Shown: positions 50,584 through 58,839 of the stretch, piece by piece | Position numbering within the stretch: the first letter of the stretch is position 1 | Layout: every line of letters begins with the position of its first letter | Assembly (NCBI RefSeq): GCF_004522235.1 | Contig: NZ_SDLT01000017.1 | Location: 122,477 to 185,573, forward strand | DNA from: Amycolatopsis nivea | GTDB taxonomy: Bacteria > Actinomycetota > Actinomycetes > Mycobacteriales > Pseudonocardiaceae | DNA length: 63,097 nt | Direction: 5' to 3' | Made by a program: the position numbers and the translations under genes | Notes under the pieces: generated by a model | Told to the model about the DNA's origin: nothing | The model's input: the letters and a program-made list of their open reading frames with translations, nothing else | The model's database searches: none

Positions 50584-51459
50584 ATGCGAAACGACATCTC
50601 CTTCCTCAGCAACAACCTCCGCATCGCCGCCCACCTCTATCTCCCGGACACCCCCGGCCCGCACCCCGCGCTGGTCGTCGGGCACCCGGGCACCGGTGTC
50701 AAGGAACAGACCGCGGGCTCGTACGCCGAGCTGATGGCCGCGCAGGGCTACGCCGCTCTCGCCTTCGACGCCGCTTACCAGGGCGAAAGCGAGGGCCTGC
50801 CGCGCGGACTCGAAGACCCCGCTCAGCGAGTCGAGGACTTCAAAGCCGCGGTCAGCTACCTGACCGGCCGCGAGGACATCGACCCCGCCCGGATCGGTTT
50901 GCTCGGCATCTGCGCGTCCGGCGGCTACTCGCTGACCGCCGCCTCCACCGACCGCCGAGTGCGAGCCGTCGCCACGGTCAGCGCCGCCGACGTCTCCCGC
51001 CAGCTGCGCCTCGGCGCAGACGGAACCCAGGACCCGGCGGTGTTCGACGCGATGCTGACCGCTTCCCGCACCGCGCCCGGCGGCCTGCCGGTCTTCCCCG
51101 CGAACGAACAGGAAGCGCGCGCCGCCGGCCAGCACGCCTACGAAGGCTGGGAGTACTACTGCACCCCGCGCGGCGCGCACCCCCGCTCCGCCAAGACGCT
51201 GGCCTGGGACAGCATCGACCGGCTCGCGTTCTTCGACGCTTTCGCACCGCTCCCGCTGCTCGGGCCGCGACCGCTGCTGATGATCGTCGGCGACCGCGCC
51301 GAGACCATGTGGATGAGCATCGAGGCGTTCCAGCGGGCGACTGGTCCGAAGGAGATGTTCCGCGTCCCCGGAGCGTCCCATGTGGACCTTTACGACCGCC
51401 CGGCGGCGGTCGGCCCGGCGGCGGAAAAGCTGGCCGAGTTCTTCGGCAAGCACCTGTGA
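50584..51459 (+). CDS. Alpha/beta hydrolase, dienelactone-hydrolase/acetylxylan-esterase-like
   Basis: 291 aa. The nucleophile elbow reads GLLGICASGGYS (about residues 107-117), placing Cys where many relatives have Ser; dienelactone hydrolases also use Cys. The catalytic Asp (GDRAETM) and His (GASHVDLY) follow near residues 240 and 263. GGAG upstream of ATG 50584. Regulated probably by the divergent XRE protein. Substrate unknown. Confidence 0.85.
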   Translation: MRNDISFLSNNLRIAAHLYLPDTPGPHPALVVGHPGTGVKEQTAGSYAELMAAQGYAALAFDAAYQGESEGLPRGLEDPAQRVEDFKAAVSYLTGREDIDPARIGLLGICASGGYSLTAASTDRRVRAVATVSAADVSRQLRLGADGTQDPAVFDAMLTASRTAPGGLPVFPANEQEARAAGQHAYEGWEYYCTPRGAHPRSAKTLAWDSIDRLAFFDAFAPLPLLGPRPLLMIVGDRAETMWMSIEAFQRATGPKEMFRVPGASHVDLYDRPAAVGPAAEKLAEFFGKHL

Positions 51460-51478
51460 CCGTTGGGCGGCAGGGTCT

Positions 51479-51940
51479 CTACTGTCCAGCGCCCCCGGAA
51501 GCAGTGTCGAGCGGACGTTCGAAGAAGGTCTCGAGGACGACGATCGCCTGGGTGCTCGTGACTCCGTCGATCGCGTAGAGGCGGCGAAGCGAGGCCTGCA
51601 GTTCCTCCGTAGTCGCCGTGCGGATCTTCACCAGGAGAGCCGCCGGGCCCGCGATGACGTGCGCCTCGACGACCTCGGGGAGCGCCGCGATCGCTTCGCT
51701 CGTCGGCGAGTCGCCCATCCAGGCGTTGGCCTCCACCAGCACGAACGCCGCCACTCCCCGGCCGACCGCCGCCGGATCGACGTCGACGGTGGTCCGCCGG
51801 ATGACGCCCTGCTCGCGCAGCTTCCGCACCCGCTCGTGCGCGGCGCCCGCGGACAGTCCCACGGCCTGCCCCAGCGCGGCATAGGCCTGGGTGGCGTCGC
51901 GCTGCAGCTCAGCGAGGAGTTTGCGATCCAAGTCATCCAC
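51479..51940 (-). CDS. Lrp/AsnC-family transcriptional regulator
   Basis: 153 aa. N-terminal HTH (LDRKLLAELQRDATQAYAALGQAVGLSAGAAHERVRKL, about residues 4-42) and a RAM/AsnC ligand-binding domain (AFVLVEANAW... EVVEAHVIAGPAALLVKI). Divergent from the SMP-30 gene with a 69-bp gap, so it likely controls it; the effector would be an amino acid or related metabolite. Confidence 0.92.
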   Translation of the reverse strand: MDDLDRKLLAELQRDATQAYAALGQAVGLSAGAAHERVRKLREQGVIRRTTVDVDPAAVGRGVAAFVLVEANAWMGDSPTSEAIAALPEVVEAHVIAGPAALLVKIRTATTEELQASLRRLYAIDGVTSTQAIVVLETFFERPLDTASGGAGQ

Positions 51941-52009
51941 GCCTTGGCGATATCAGGTTCGGCACGACAAGCTCTCAACGAGATGACATTCAGAACCTGG
52001 GGGTAACCA

Positions 52010-52906
52010 GTGGACCTGGTCAAGACTAAGTTCGCAGTGCTGGACGAGCGGTTCGCGCGCTGCAACGGCGACGAGTGGATGCAGCGCCTGCACACCGGAT
52101 GCCGCTGGACCGAGGGACCGGTCTATTTCCCGGCCGGCCGCTACCTCGTGTTCAGCGACATCCCGAACGACCGGACCTTGCGCTGGGACGAGACCACCGG
52201 CCAGGTCGGCGTGTTCCGGCAGCCCTCGGGCTACGCCAACGGCCACACCAGAGACCGCGCGGGGCGGCTGGTCAGCTGCGAGCAGGGCCACCGCCGCGTC
52301 ACGCGCACCGAACCGGACGGCAGCGTGACCGTACTCGCGGAGCACTATCGCGGCCGACGGCTCAACAGCCCTAACGACGTCGTCGAACGATCCGACGGAT
52401 CCATCTGGTTCACCGACCCGAGCTACGGCATCGACAGCGATTACGAGGGCTACCAAGCAGAAAGCGAGATCGGTGCCTGCCACGTCTACCGAGTCGACCC
52501 GGCGGACGGAGAGGTCCGGATCGTCGCAGATGACTTCGAACGCCCCAACGGACTGGCCTTCTCCGCGGACGAGAGCAAGCTGTACATCGCGGACACGCGG
52601 CAAAATCCCAGCCACATCAGGGTTTTCGACGTCACCGACAACGGCAAGCTCACCGGCGGCGAGGTATTCGGCACTTCCGACAACGGCGGCTTCGACGGGC
52701 TCAGGGTGGACACCGCAGGACGAGTCTGGGCAGCCGCCCACGACGGACTGCACTGTTTCGCTCCCGATGGCACCCGCATCGGCAAGCTGCTGGTGCCGGA
52801 GATCTGCTCGAACCTGACCTTCGGCGGAGCGCGCCGCAACGAACTGTTCATCACCGCGTCCAGTTCGGTCTACACCTTGCGCGTCAACTTCAACGGGGTT
52901 CGCTGA
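52010..52906 (+). CDS. SMP-30/gluconolactonase family lactonase
   Basis: 298 aa six-bladed propeller. Metal-site residues expected from the family are visible: Glu in CRWTEGPVYF (about residue 34), Asn in RRLNSPNDVV (about 120), Asn in FERPNGLAFS (about 178) and Asp in GGFDGLRVD (about 225). It hydrolyses a sugar or other lactone. GTG start at 52010. Paired with an Lrp regulator, which suggests amino-acid or sugar-acid catabolism. Confidence 0.9.
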   Translation: MDLVKTKFAVLDERFARCNGDEWMQRLHTGCRWTEGPVYFPAGRYLVFSDIPNDRTLRWDETTGQVGVFRQPSGYANGHTRDRAGRLVSCEQGHRRVTRTEPDGSVTVLAEHYRGRRLNSPNDVVERSDGSIWFTDPSYGIDSDYEGYQAESEIGACHVYRVDPADGEVRIVADDFERPNGLAFSADESKLYIADTRQNPSHIRVFDVTDNGKLTGGEVFGTSDNGGFDGLRVDTAGRVWAAAHDGLHCFAPDGTRIGKLLVPEICSNLTFGGARRNELFITASSSVYTLRVNFNGVR

Positions 52907-53048
52907 CCGGAATCGCCCACCCGGCAACTTGATCGCGAACGGCTTCGGCCTGAGGCGGGGACGGTCGACTCCGGTCAACGCACTCTCGCTTGTTCCCCGT
53001 GCGACGAGACGCTCACCGCTATGCTCGGGAGCCACAGGAGGGGACGGG

Positions 53049-54725
53049 ATGGCGGTCAGACTCCGGGTTTCGCCCGGCAAGCGCGGAGCTCACCGGAGCA
53101 TCGAGTCGGCACTGCGCAGTGCCGCCGGGCGGCGGGGGTCGTGCGTTGTCGAGGTGGATCCGGGGCGTTATCCGGAAAGCCTGTTCGTGCAGGGGGACGT
53201 GCGGATCGCCGCGCGGCAGCCCGGGACGGTGGAGATCTGCCCGCCGACCGGTGCGGGCGTCGTAGCCTCGGGCACCGTCCGGCTGGAGGGCCTCGTGCTC
53301 CGGGCGCGGGACAACGACGTGGTCCGCTGTGCCGCCGGCACTCTCGCGATCAGCGCGTGCACCCTCGTCGCGCACGGGGACACCGCCGCGTTGCACGGGC
53401 CGCCCGGCAGTTCGGTCACGGTGACGGACACCGAGTTGCAGTACGGCCGCGCGCTCTTCACTGGTTCGCACGCTCTGCTCGAACGATGCGTGTTCATCGA
53501 CTCCGCCAACACCGGGCTGTGGGCCACCGCTGGCGCCGACGTCACCGTGCGCGACAGCCGATTCGACCGGTGCCGGGTCCACGGCCTGCTCTCCCGCGGC
53601 TCCCGCGCCGCCGTGACCGGCTGCCGGTTCACCGGCACCGGCGACGCCGCGGTCGCCGCGGACCAGAACGGGAGCCTCGACGTCGCCGACTGCCGTATCG
53701 AAGCCGCGCAGACCACCGGCATTCGCTACGCCCAGGGGGCCCGCGGCACGATCACCGGCACGCACGTCGGCCCGACCGACACCGGGCTGGTGGTCGCCGA
53801 CGGCGCCGACCCGCTCGTGCGCGGATGCACCTTCGAAAACCCCCGGGTGGCCGGAATCGATGTGAACACCCGCGGGGCCGGACGGTTCGAGAACGTCACG
53901 GTCCGGCAGGCGCGGAAGTTCGGCATGTTCGTGGCCACCCAGGGCACGCCGGTCCTGAGCGGCTGCCGCTTCGACGGCGGCAACATCGGGATCTACGTCG
54001 AGAACGCGCGCCTGGTCGCCGCCGACACCGTCATCGAGGGGTTGGACAACACCGCCGTGCGGTTCGCGGGCCAGGGGAATTCCGAACTGACCAGGCTGCA
54101 CGTCGCGCGGTGCCCCGTCGCGGTCGAAGCCAACGGAACCGCCGACGTTCAGGTCACCGAAGCGCGAGTGCGCGACTTCGAGCTCGTCGGAATGCTCGGG
54201 CACGAAAATTCGTCGGTGCGCGCCGCGAATTGCAGTGTGTCCGGCGGCCAGATCGCGTTCAGCGCGAGCAGCAGCGCCCATCTGGACCTGCACGACTGCG
54301 AGGCCAGCGACACCGAACTCAGTGGCGGGGCCGTGTTGGGCAAGGCGACGCTGACCGCACGGCGACTCACTGTTTCCGGGTCGCCGTCCATGGGCGTCTT
54401 CGTCGCGGAGAAGGCCAACCTGGTTCTCGACGACAGCGTCTTCACCGGCACTACGACCGCCGGCCTGAATTTGCACGGCGCGACGGCTCTCGTCCGCAAC
54501 GTCGACGTCAACGGGTCCGCGGGCTGCGCCGTGCACCACAACGGCAGCGCCGTGCTGAAAGAGTTCCGCTCGCCGCTGCGGGTGATCGAGGTCGAGCCGA
54601 AGCCCGAGCCACCGCAGATCGTGCACAATTACCACGGCCCGGTCATCCACGGGGACGTCGTCCAGTCCGTGCTCACCTGGGGCAACACCGTCGTCCAGCA
54701 AGCAACACCCGACCACCGCACCTGA
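53049..54725 (+). CDS. Right-handed parallel beta-helix repeat protein with C-terminal HGPVIHG motif
   Basis: 558 aa. After residue 35 it is a regular parallel beta-helix with about 22-24-residue turns marked by small residues and stacked Asn/Cys (for example GCRFTGTGDAAVAADQNGSL and GCTFENPRVAGIDVNTRGAG). No signal peptide, so probably cytosolic. A short linker (EVEPKPEPPQ) leads to a tail HGPVIHGDVVQSVLTWGN at residues 529-546. The same tail pattern starts the next protein. The ATG at 53049 follows AGGAGGGG; an earlier in-frame region to 52929 is not supported. Function unknown; the tail may be a docking or amyloid-type segment. Confidence 0.85.
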   Translation: MAVRLRVSPGKRGAHRSIESALRSAAGRRGSCVVEVDPGRYPESLFVQGDVRIAARQPGTVEICPPTGAGVVASGTVRLEGLVLRARDNDVVRCAAGTLAISACTLVAHGDTAALHGPPGSSVTVTDTELQYGRALFTGSHALLERCVFIDSANTGLWATAGADVTVRDSRFDRCRVHGLLSRGSRAAVTGCRFTGTGDAAVAADQNGSLDVADCRIEAAQTTGIRYAQGARGTITGTHVGPTDTGLVVADGADPLVRGCTFENPRVAGIDVNTRGAGRFENVTVRQARKFGMFVATQGTPVLSGCRFDGGNIGIYVENARLVAADTVIEGLDNTAVRFAGQGNSELTRLHVARCPVAVEANGTADVQVTEARVRDFELVGMLGHENSSVRAANCSVSGGQIAFSASSSAHLDLHDCEASDTELSGGAVLGKATLTARRLTVSGSPSMGVFVAEKANLVLDDSVFTGTTTAGLNLHGATALVRNVDVNGSAGCAVHHNGSAVLKEFRSPLRVIEVEPKPEPPQIVHNYHGPVIHGDVVQSVLTWGNTVVQQATPDHRT

Positions 54726-54739
54726 CCGGGAGGAAACCC

Positions 54740-55141
54740 GTGCCCACCGAAGAACACCATCACCACGGCCCGGTCATCCACGGCGGCGTGCACAATTCGC
54801 AGCTGGCGTGGAACAACCGAAACGTCACGCAGAACCTCGCGCACACCGAGCAAGTGGCGCCCGGGTTCGAAGCCGTCGCCGAGGTCGTCGCCGAGGTCAA
54901 GCGGCAACTCGGCGGCCTCGGGCTGCCCGAAGCGGACGCCCGCGACGCCCGCGAAACCGCCGACGCCGTCCTCGCCGAGGTGGTCAAGCCGGAGCCGGAC
55001 CGAGGCATCGTCCGCAAGGGCCTCACCGCGTTGAAGGGCCTGCTGGCCCAGCTCGCGATGGGGCTGCTCACCGGAGCACACGAGGGCGCCGTCGAAACCG
55101 GCAAGGAGCTGGTGCACGCGCTCAGCCAGCTGCCTCTCTGA
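54740..55141 (+). CDS. Small helical protein with N-terminal HGPVIHG motif
   Basis: 133 aa. It starts with a His-rich head and HGPVIHGGVHNSQLAWNN, then NVTQN (residues about 9-31), followed by helices: a charged pair (FEAVAEVVAEVKRQLGGLG, DARETADAVLAEVVKPEPD) and an amphipathic, Ala/Gly/Leu-rich end (LTALKGLLAQLAMGLLTGA). GTG start at 54740 after GGGAGGAA, 14 bp after the beta-helix gene, so the pair is an operon. The helical end could bind membranes or a partner. No known family assigned. Confidence 0.8.
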   Translation: MPTEEHHHHGPVIHGGVHNSQLAWNNRNVTQNLAHTEQVAPGFEAVAEVVAEVKRQLGGLGLPEADARDARETADAVLAEVVKPEPDRGIVRKGLTALKGLLAQLAMGLLTGAHEGAVETGKELVHALSQLPL

Positions 55142-56113
55142 GGTTCGCCTGCCCCGCCCTTCACGGTCTACAGTGGACGGTCGGAAGGCGGTGCCGGGCA
55201 CAGTCCGCACCACGTTCCCGGCCGGGTGCCGGACGCCGCAGTCGATCAGCACCGGAATGATCTCCCGGTCCTGGAGTTCGACGGCCCTTTCCCTTTCGCA
55301 GGGGCTAGCAGTGCCTTCAACGCATTTTCACGCAAGCCGGTCGGCGGATGGTGCGGCACTCGCGCGCCAAGATCGTCTGCACGGACGTTTCCGCAGGTCA
55401 CAGCCTATGCAAAGGAATGCAGAGCGGGCCGGTCTCGAACCGGCTGCCGGGTCCTTCTGGGCCTAGCGGTGTGCTGACCAGCGACAACGCAGGTCATCGG
55501 AGAGCACGGGGACCAAAATCCCTTGGGTTTGGAGAGATCCCCCGAATCGGAGGTCGCCGCCAGCGTCCACCGTACCCCTCGGAGCGGCCGCGCCACCGGG
55601 TGTGGAGCGCGCTGCGGCATGTCGCGAGCAGCTGGGACGGGCCGGACGAAGACGCCTGGGACCGGTCGTCTCGGAGCACCCGACGAGTTCCCGCTGAAGA
55701 ATCCTCATCGCGGACTCCTGACGCGGCAGTTTCTCCAGTCACGTTCACAGAACTTGTGGTCAGCCTGTTCCTTTGACGGGTGTCGTAGGTGTGGACCTAG
55801 TCGGTCACCTGTCCCGCTCGGGGTCGCGTGTCCAGCGTCGAGTCCGGCAGCGCCGGCGAACTGCTCGCCCGCGCTGCTGGAACGAGTCTGAAGATCCCCC
55901 ACGCTGCGGCAGCATGGCACTTCCCGCGTGCGGCCGAACTCGCCGCTTGCGTCGTCGCCGAACTGGCAGGCTGGACGACCTCGTTTCCAGACGTCACGAT
56001 CGCCTGCCGGCTCGCCTGCGCGCCGCGCGGGCGAACCCCGGCCGCCCGCATTCGCTGCCCGGGCTCCGTCGCGCGACCCGAACGTCGAAGTCCCTTCGCA
56101 CGGCGACCCCAGA
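55142..56113. other. Region without a supported gene
   Basis: Frames on both strands lack motifs and normal codon bias. A short frame at 55828 (MSSVESGSAGELLARAAG...) runs in phase into the VOC gene but resembles no family. The stretch includes the tRNA-like fragment and looks like decayed or insertion-scarred DNA. Confidence 0.6.
55421..55490 (-). pseudogene. tRNA-like fragment
   Basis: On the minus strand GCCGG-TTCGAGA-CCGGC (55444-55428) forms a perfect T-arm with 5-bp stem and 7-nt loop, preceded by CACACCGC-like D/anticodon-arm remnants. The 3' acceptor strand CCGCTCT has no matching 5' strand, so I read it as a relic, not a functional tRNA. Confidence 0.35.
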
Positions 56114-56215
56114 TCAGGAGCGGAACTCCTGCACGTCGATCCCGTACTGCGCCAGCTTCCGGTAAACCGCGGCGCGGCCCATGCCGAGTTGCTCGCCGGC
56201 CTGCTTCCCGTTCAT
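56114..56215 (-). pseudogene. Relic of a C-terminal Fis-type helix-turn-helix
   Basis: The 33-residue end MNGKQAGEQLGMGRAAVYRKL... to the stop at 56114 reads as the HTH that closes Fis-type or GAF-containing activators (typical xxAAxxLGxxRxxxYRKLxxYGI). Upstream the same frame turns to Gly/Arg-rich noise, with no ligand or AAA+ domain. Most likely a remnant of a lost regulator gene. Confidence 0.45.
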
Positions 56216-56349
56216 CCGGCCCCGCCGCCCGCTCGTCCCGGTCCCTCCGCCGCCCGTTCGATCGAGCGGGCTCCGGCCGCGCGGCGGCTGGTAAGAACAC
56301 CGGTACGTCCGCATGCGAGCGGGCATGCCGACCGCGCGAAGGGGTGCAC

Positions 56350-56748
56350 ATGGCTTTCCCAGGTTTGCAGCACATCGCGATCACCGTGTCCGATCTTCAG
56401 CGCAGCACCGAGTGGTACACGAGGCTGTTCGGCGCCGGGCCCGTCCTGGACGAGGACGAGGAAGGCGGCGAATTCCACCACACGGTCTTCGCTCTCGGCG
56501 GCGGCATGCTCTTCGGGCTGCACACCCACCACGGCAAGGAAACCCGGGACCGGGCGGACGAGCGCCGCACGGGGCTGGACCACATCGGGTTCGCGGTCGA
56601 ATCGCACGCCGCGCTGGCCGGATGGGCCCGGAAGCTGGACGAGCTCGGCATTTCGCACGGCGGGGTGAAGAAAGCGCACTACGGCAGCGGCGTTTCGTTC
56701 CGCGATCCGGACAACATCGCGCTCGAGTTCTTCGCCGGTCCGGAATGA
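56350..56748 (+). CDS. VOC-superfamily (glyoxalase/bleomycin-resistance) protein
   Basis: 132 aa. Two beta-alpha-beta-beta-beta modules: LQHIAITVSDLQRSTEWYTRLFG (His about residue 7) and LDHIGFAVESHAALAGWARKL (His about 78), ending in FRDPDNIALEFFAGPE, the usual metal-ligand Glu. Start chosen at ATG 56350 with AAGGGG. Likely a metal-dependent dioxygenase, isomerase or resistance protein; not resolved. Confidence 0.88.
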   Translation: MAFPGLQHIAITVSDLQRSTEWYTRLFGAGPVLDEDEEGGEFHHTVFALGGGMLFGLHTHHGKETRDRADERRTGLDHIGFAVESHAALAGWARKLDELGISHGGVKKAHYGSGVSFRDPDNIALEFFAGPE

Positions 56749-56767
56749 CCAGGCCACCGGGAAAGCC

Positions 56768-57415
56768 ATGTGCGATCAGCGAGTAGCCGACGTCATGGCA
56801 CGCCAGGTCGTCTCGGCCGGACGCGACACCTCGTTCCGGGACCTCGTCACGACTCTGCTCGAACACGGCGTGCCCGCGCTGCCGGTCGTCGATCCGGCCG
56901 GCCGGCCGATCGGGCTCGTCACCGCGGCCGACGTGGCGGCGAAGAGCGAGTTCCACGGCGGCGCGGACCGGCTGCCCGCGTTCGGCGGGCCGCGCCGCCG
57001 GAGCCGGTGGCGAAAAGCGCTTGCGCGCACTGCCGGCGAGCTGATGACGGCCCCCGCGCCCACGATCGCCGCCGACGCGCCCCTGCACGTGGCGCTCCGA
57101 CGGCTCGCGGACGCCAAGCCGGCCCAGTTGTGCGTGGTGGATCAGGCCGCCCGGCTGGTCGGGCTGATCTCCCACCGCGACGTCCTGTCCGCGTTGCTGC
57201 GGTCGGACGCCGACATCCGCGCCGAGGCCGAAGCCGGTGCGCCGGAAGGCGTCACGGTGCGGGTCGCCGATGGCGTCGTGACGCTCACCGGCACGGTCGG
57301 GCTGAGAAGCGTTGCCGAGCAAGCTGTTCGGAGCGCACAGTGCGTGCGCGGGGTAGTGGCCGTCAGCGATGAACTCGACTTCGGCTTCGACGACCGCACC
57401 GCGCACGCACTGTGA
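56768..57415 (+). CDS. CBS-domain pair with C-terminal BON domain
   Basis: 215 aa. CBS motif 1 (VADVMARQVVSAGRDTSF... GLVTAADVAAKSE, residues 6-60), CBS 2 (AGELMTAPAPTIAADAPL... GLISHRDVLSALL, residues 88-145) and a BON domain (VRVADGVVTLTGTVGLRSVAEQAVRSAQCVRGVVAV). CBS pairs usually sense adenylate nucleotides; BON binds membranes or lipids. It lies next to the phosphofructokinase gene, 10 bp from its 3' end, so an energy-sensing role near glycolysis is plausible. Confidence 0.92.
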   Translation: MCDQRVADVMARQVVSAGRDTSFRDLVTTLLEHGVPALPVVDPAGRPIGLVTAADVAAKSEFHGGADRLPAFGGPRRRSRWRKALARTAGELMTAPAPTIAADAPLHVALRRLADAKPAQLCVVDQAARLVGLISHRDVLSALLRSDADIRAEAEAGAPEGVTVRVADGVVTLTGTVGLRSVAEQAVRSAQCVRGVVAVSDELDFGFDDRTAHAL

Positions 57416-57425
57416 ACCCGGCCGC

Positions 57426-58808
57426 TCAGCAAAAGCCCATGGGCACTTTCTCCCGGCCCGCCGCGGCGCCGAATTCCGCGGGCTGGCAGGTGGTTTCCAG
57501 CACCGACAGCCACAGGTCGCCATCGGGGTCGACTTGGTTGCGGCGGCTGGTCATCAGAGACAGCGGGACGTGCACGAAGCGCCGCCGCCAGCGCGCGACG
57601 GCCGCCGCGGTACGGCCCGCCATGGCGGCGTGCACCGCCGCGTGCGCCAGCCGCAGGCAATACACGCTGTCGTAGGGGTTGGCCGCGATGCTCCGGATCG
57701 CATAGCTCGGGTCGATGTAACGCATCGTGGGAGGAAGGCCTGCCGCGGTCAGGTGCGCGGCGATGCGGTCTTTGAGCAGTTCCCCCACGTTGCCGAGCTT
57801 GACGTTGCCCGACGCGTCCGTGGCGCGCCCGTTCCGGTGCGCCGCGCCGGGCCGGTCGAGCAGTTCCTGACCGGCCCCTTCGGCCAGCACTATCACGACG
57901 TAGCCCTTCGCCCGCACGCGTTGCTCGACGTGGGCGAGCAGTCCGTCCCGTCCTTCCAGCGCGAACGGGATCTCCGGGATCAGCACGATGTCCGCGCCGT
58001 TGGCGGCCAGCGCGGCGTAACTGGCGATGAACCCGGAATGCCTGCCCATCAGCTTCACGATCCCGACCCCGTTCGGGCTGGACGCGGCTTCGACGGAAAC
58101 CGCCGAGATGAAGTCCGTCGCCCGGGCGAACGCGCTCTGGAAACCGAAGGACTGGTCCGTGAAGGGCAGGTCGTTGTCGATGGTCTTCGGCACCCCGATG
58201 ACCGCGATGTCGAGGCCGCGCGCCCGGATCGCGTCGCTGAGGTACGTCGCGGCGCGCATCCCGCCGTCGCCGCCGATGACGAACATGACGTCGACGCCCC
58301 GCAGAACGAGGCTGTCGACCATCTCGTCGGCGTCCTGGCCGCCGCGCGAGCTGCCCAGGATGGTGCCGCCGTCCTTGTGGATGTCGCGGACGTGCGCCGG
58401 CGTCAGTTCGACGGTGTCGTGCCGATGCTCGGCGGTCAGCCCCTGCAGGCCGTTCCGGAAGCCCAGGATCCGCTTCACCTTGTAGTGCACCGCGAGTTCC
58501 TGGACGAGGCCGCGGATGACGTTGTTCAGCCCCGGGCACAGCCCTCCGCAGGTGACGATCCCGGCGGTGACGCGTGCCGGGTCGAAGTAGATCTTCCGGC
58601 GCGGGCCCGCCCCTTCGAAGCTCGGAAGGCGCGCCGGCGGGAGGCGGTGCCCGGCCAGCATCGACACGGTGTCCTCGAGCAGGACCCGGTCGCCCTCGGC
58701 GACATAGTGCGGAGAGGTCTGTTTCGTCGACACCATCTCGGCGAGCGGCGAATCGTAACGACACTCGCCGAGATGACGAACGCGGAGGTCGTCCAAATGC
58801 AGCGTCAC
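57426..58808 (-). CDS. 6-phosphofructokinase (ATP-type residue Gly, mixed plant/clade-X-like signature)
   Basis: 460 aa, longer than the 320-aa bacterial PfkA and similar to plant-type ATP-PFKs. GGDGGMRAA has the Gly typical of ATP users (PPi enzymes have GGDD). PKTIDNDLPFTDQSFGF has Lys where classical ATP-PFK has Gly. MGRHSGFIA binds fructose 6-phosphate. The Gly/Lys pair occurs in plant-like ATP enzymes, but donor choice should be tested. The ATG at 58808 is 31 bp after glpX. With RuMP enzymes it supplies the fructose bisphosphate branch. Confidence 0.88.
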   Translation of the reverse strand: MTLHLDDLRVRHLGECRYDSPLAEMVSTKQTSPHYVAEGDRVLLEDTVSMLAGHRLPPARLPSFEGAGPRRKIYFDPARVTAGIVTCGGLCPGLNNVIRGLVQELAVHYKVKRILGFRNGLQGLTAEHRHDTVELTPAHVRDIHKDGGTILGSSRGGQDADEMVDSLVLRGVDVMFVIGGDGGMRAATYLSDAIRARGLDIAVIGVPKTIDNDLPFTDQSFGFQSAFARATDFISAVSVEAASSPNGVGIVKLMGRHSGFIASYAALAANGADIVLIPEIPFALEGRDGLLAHVEQRVRAKGYVVIVLAEGAGQELLDRPGAAHRNGRATDASGNVKLGNVGELLKDRIAAHLTAAGLPPTMRYIDPSYAIRSIAANPYDSVYCLRLAHAAVHAAMAGRTAAAVARWRRRFVHVPLSLMTSRRNQVDPDGDLWLSVLETTCQPAEFGAAAGREKVPMGFC

Positions 58809-58839
58809 CGGATCTCCCTGGTCGTGCGGACAGCGTGGG

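Noticed and set aside
54740..54775. His-rich head of the small protein as a metal-binding or tag-like artefact
   Set aside because: The four histidines run directly into the shared HGPVIHG motif, which also occurs in the neighbour, so it is natural; metal binding is unsupported.
55828..56349. In-frame extension upstream of the VOC gene
   Set aside because: No motif, and ATG 56350 has a good ribosome site and gives a full-length VOC domain.
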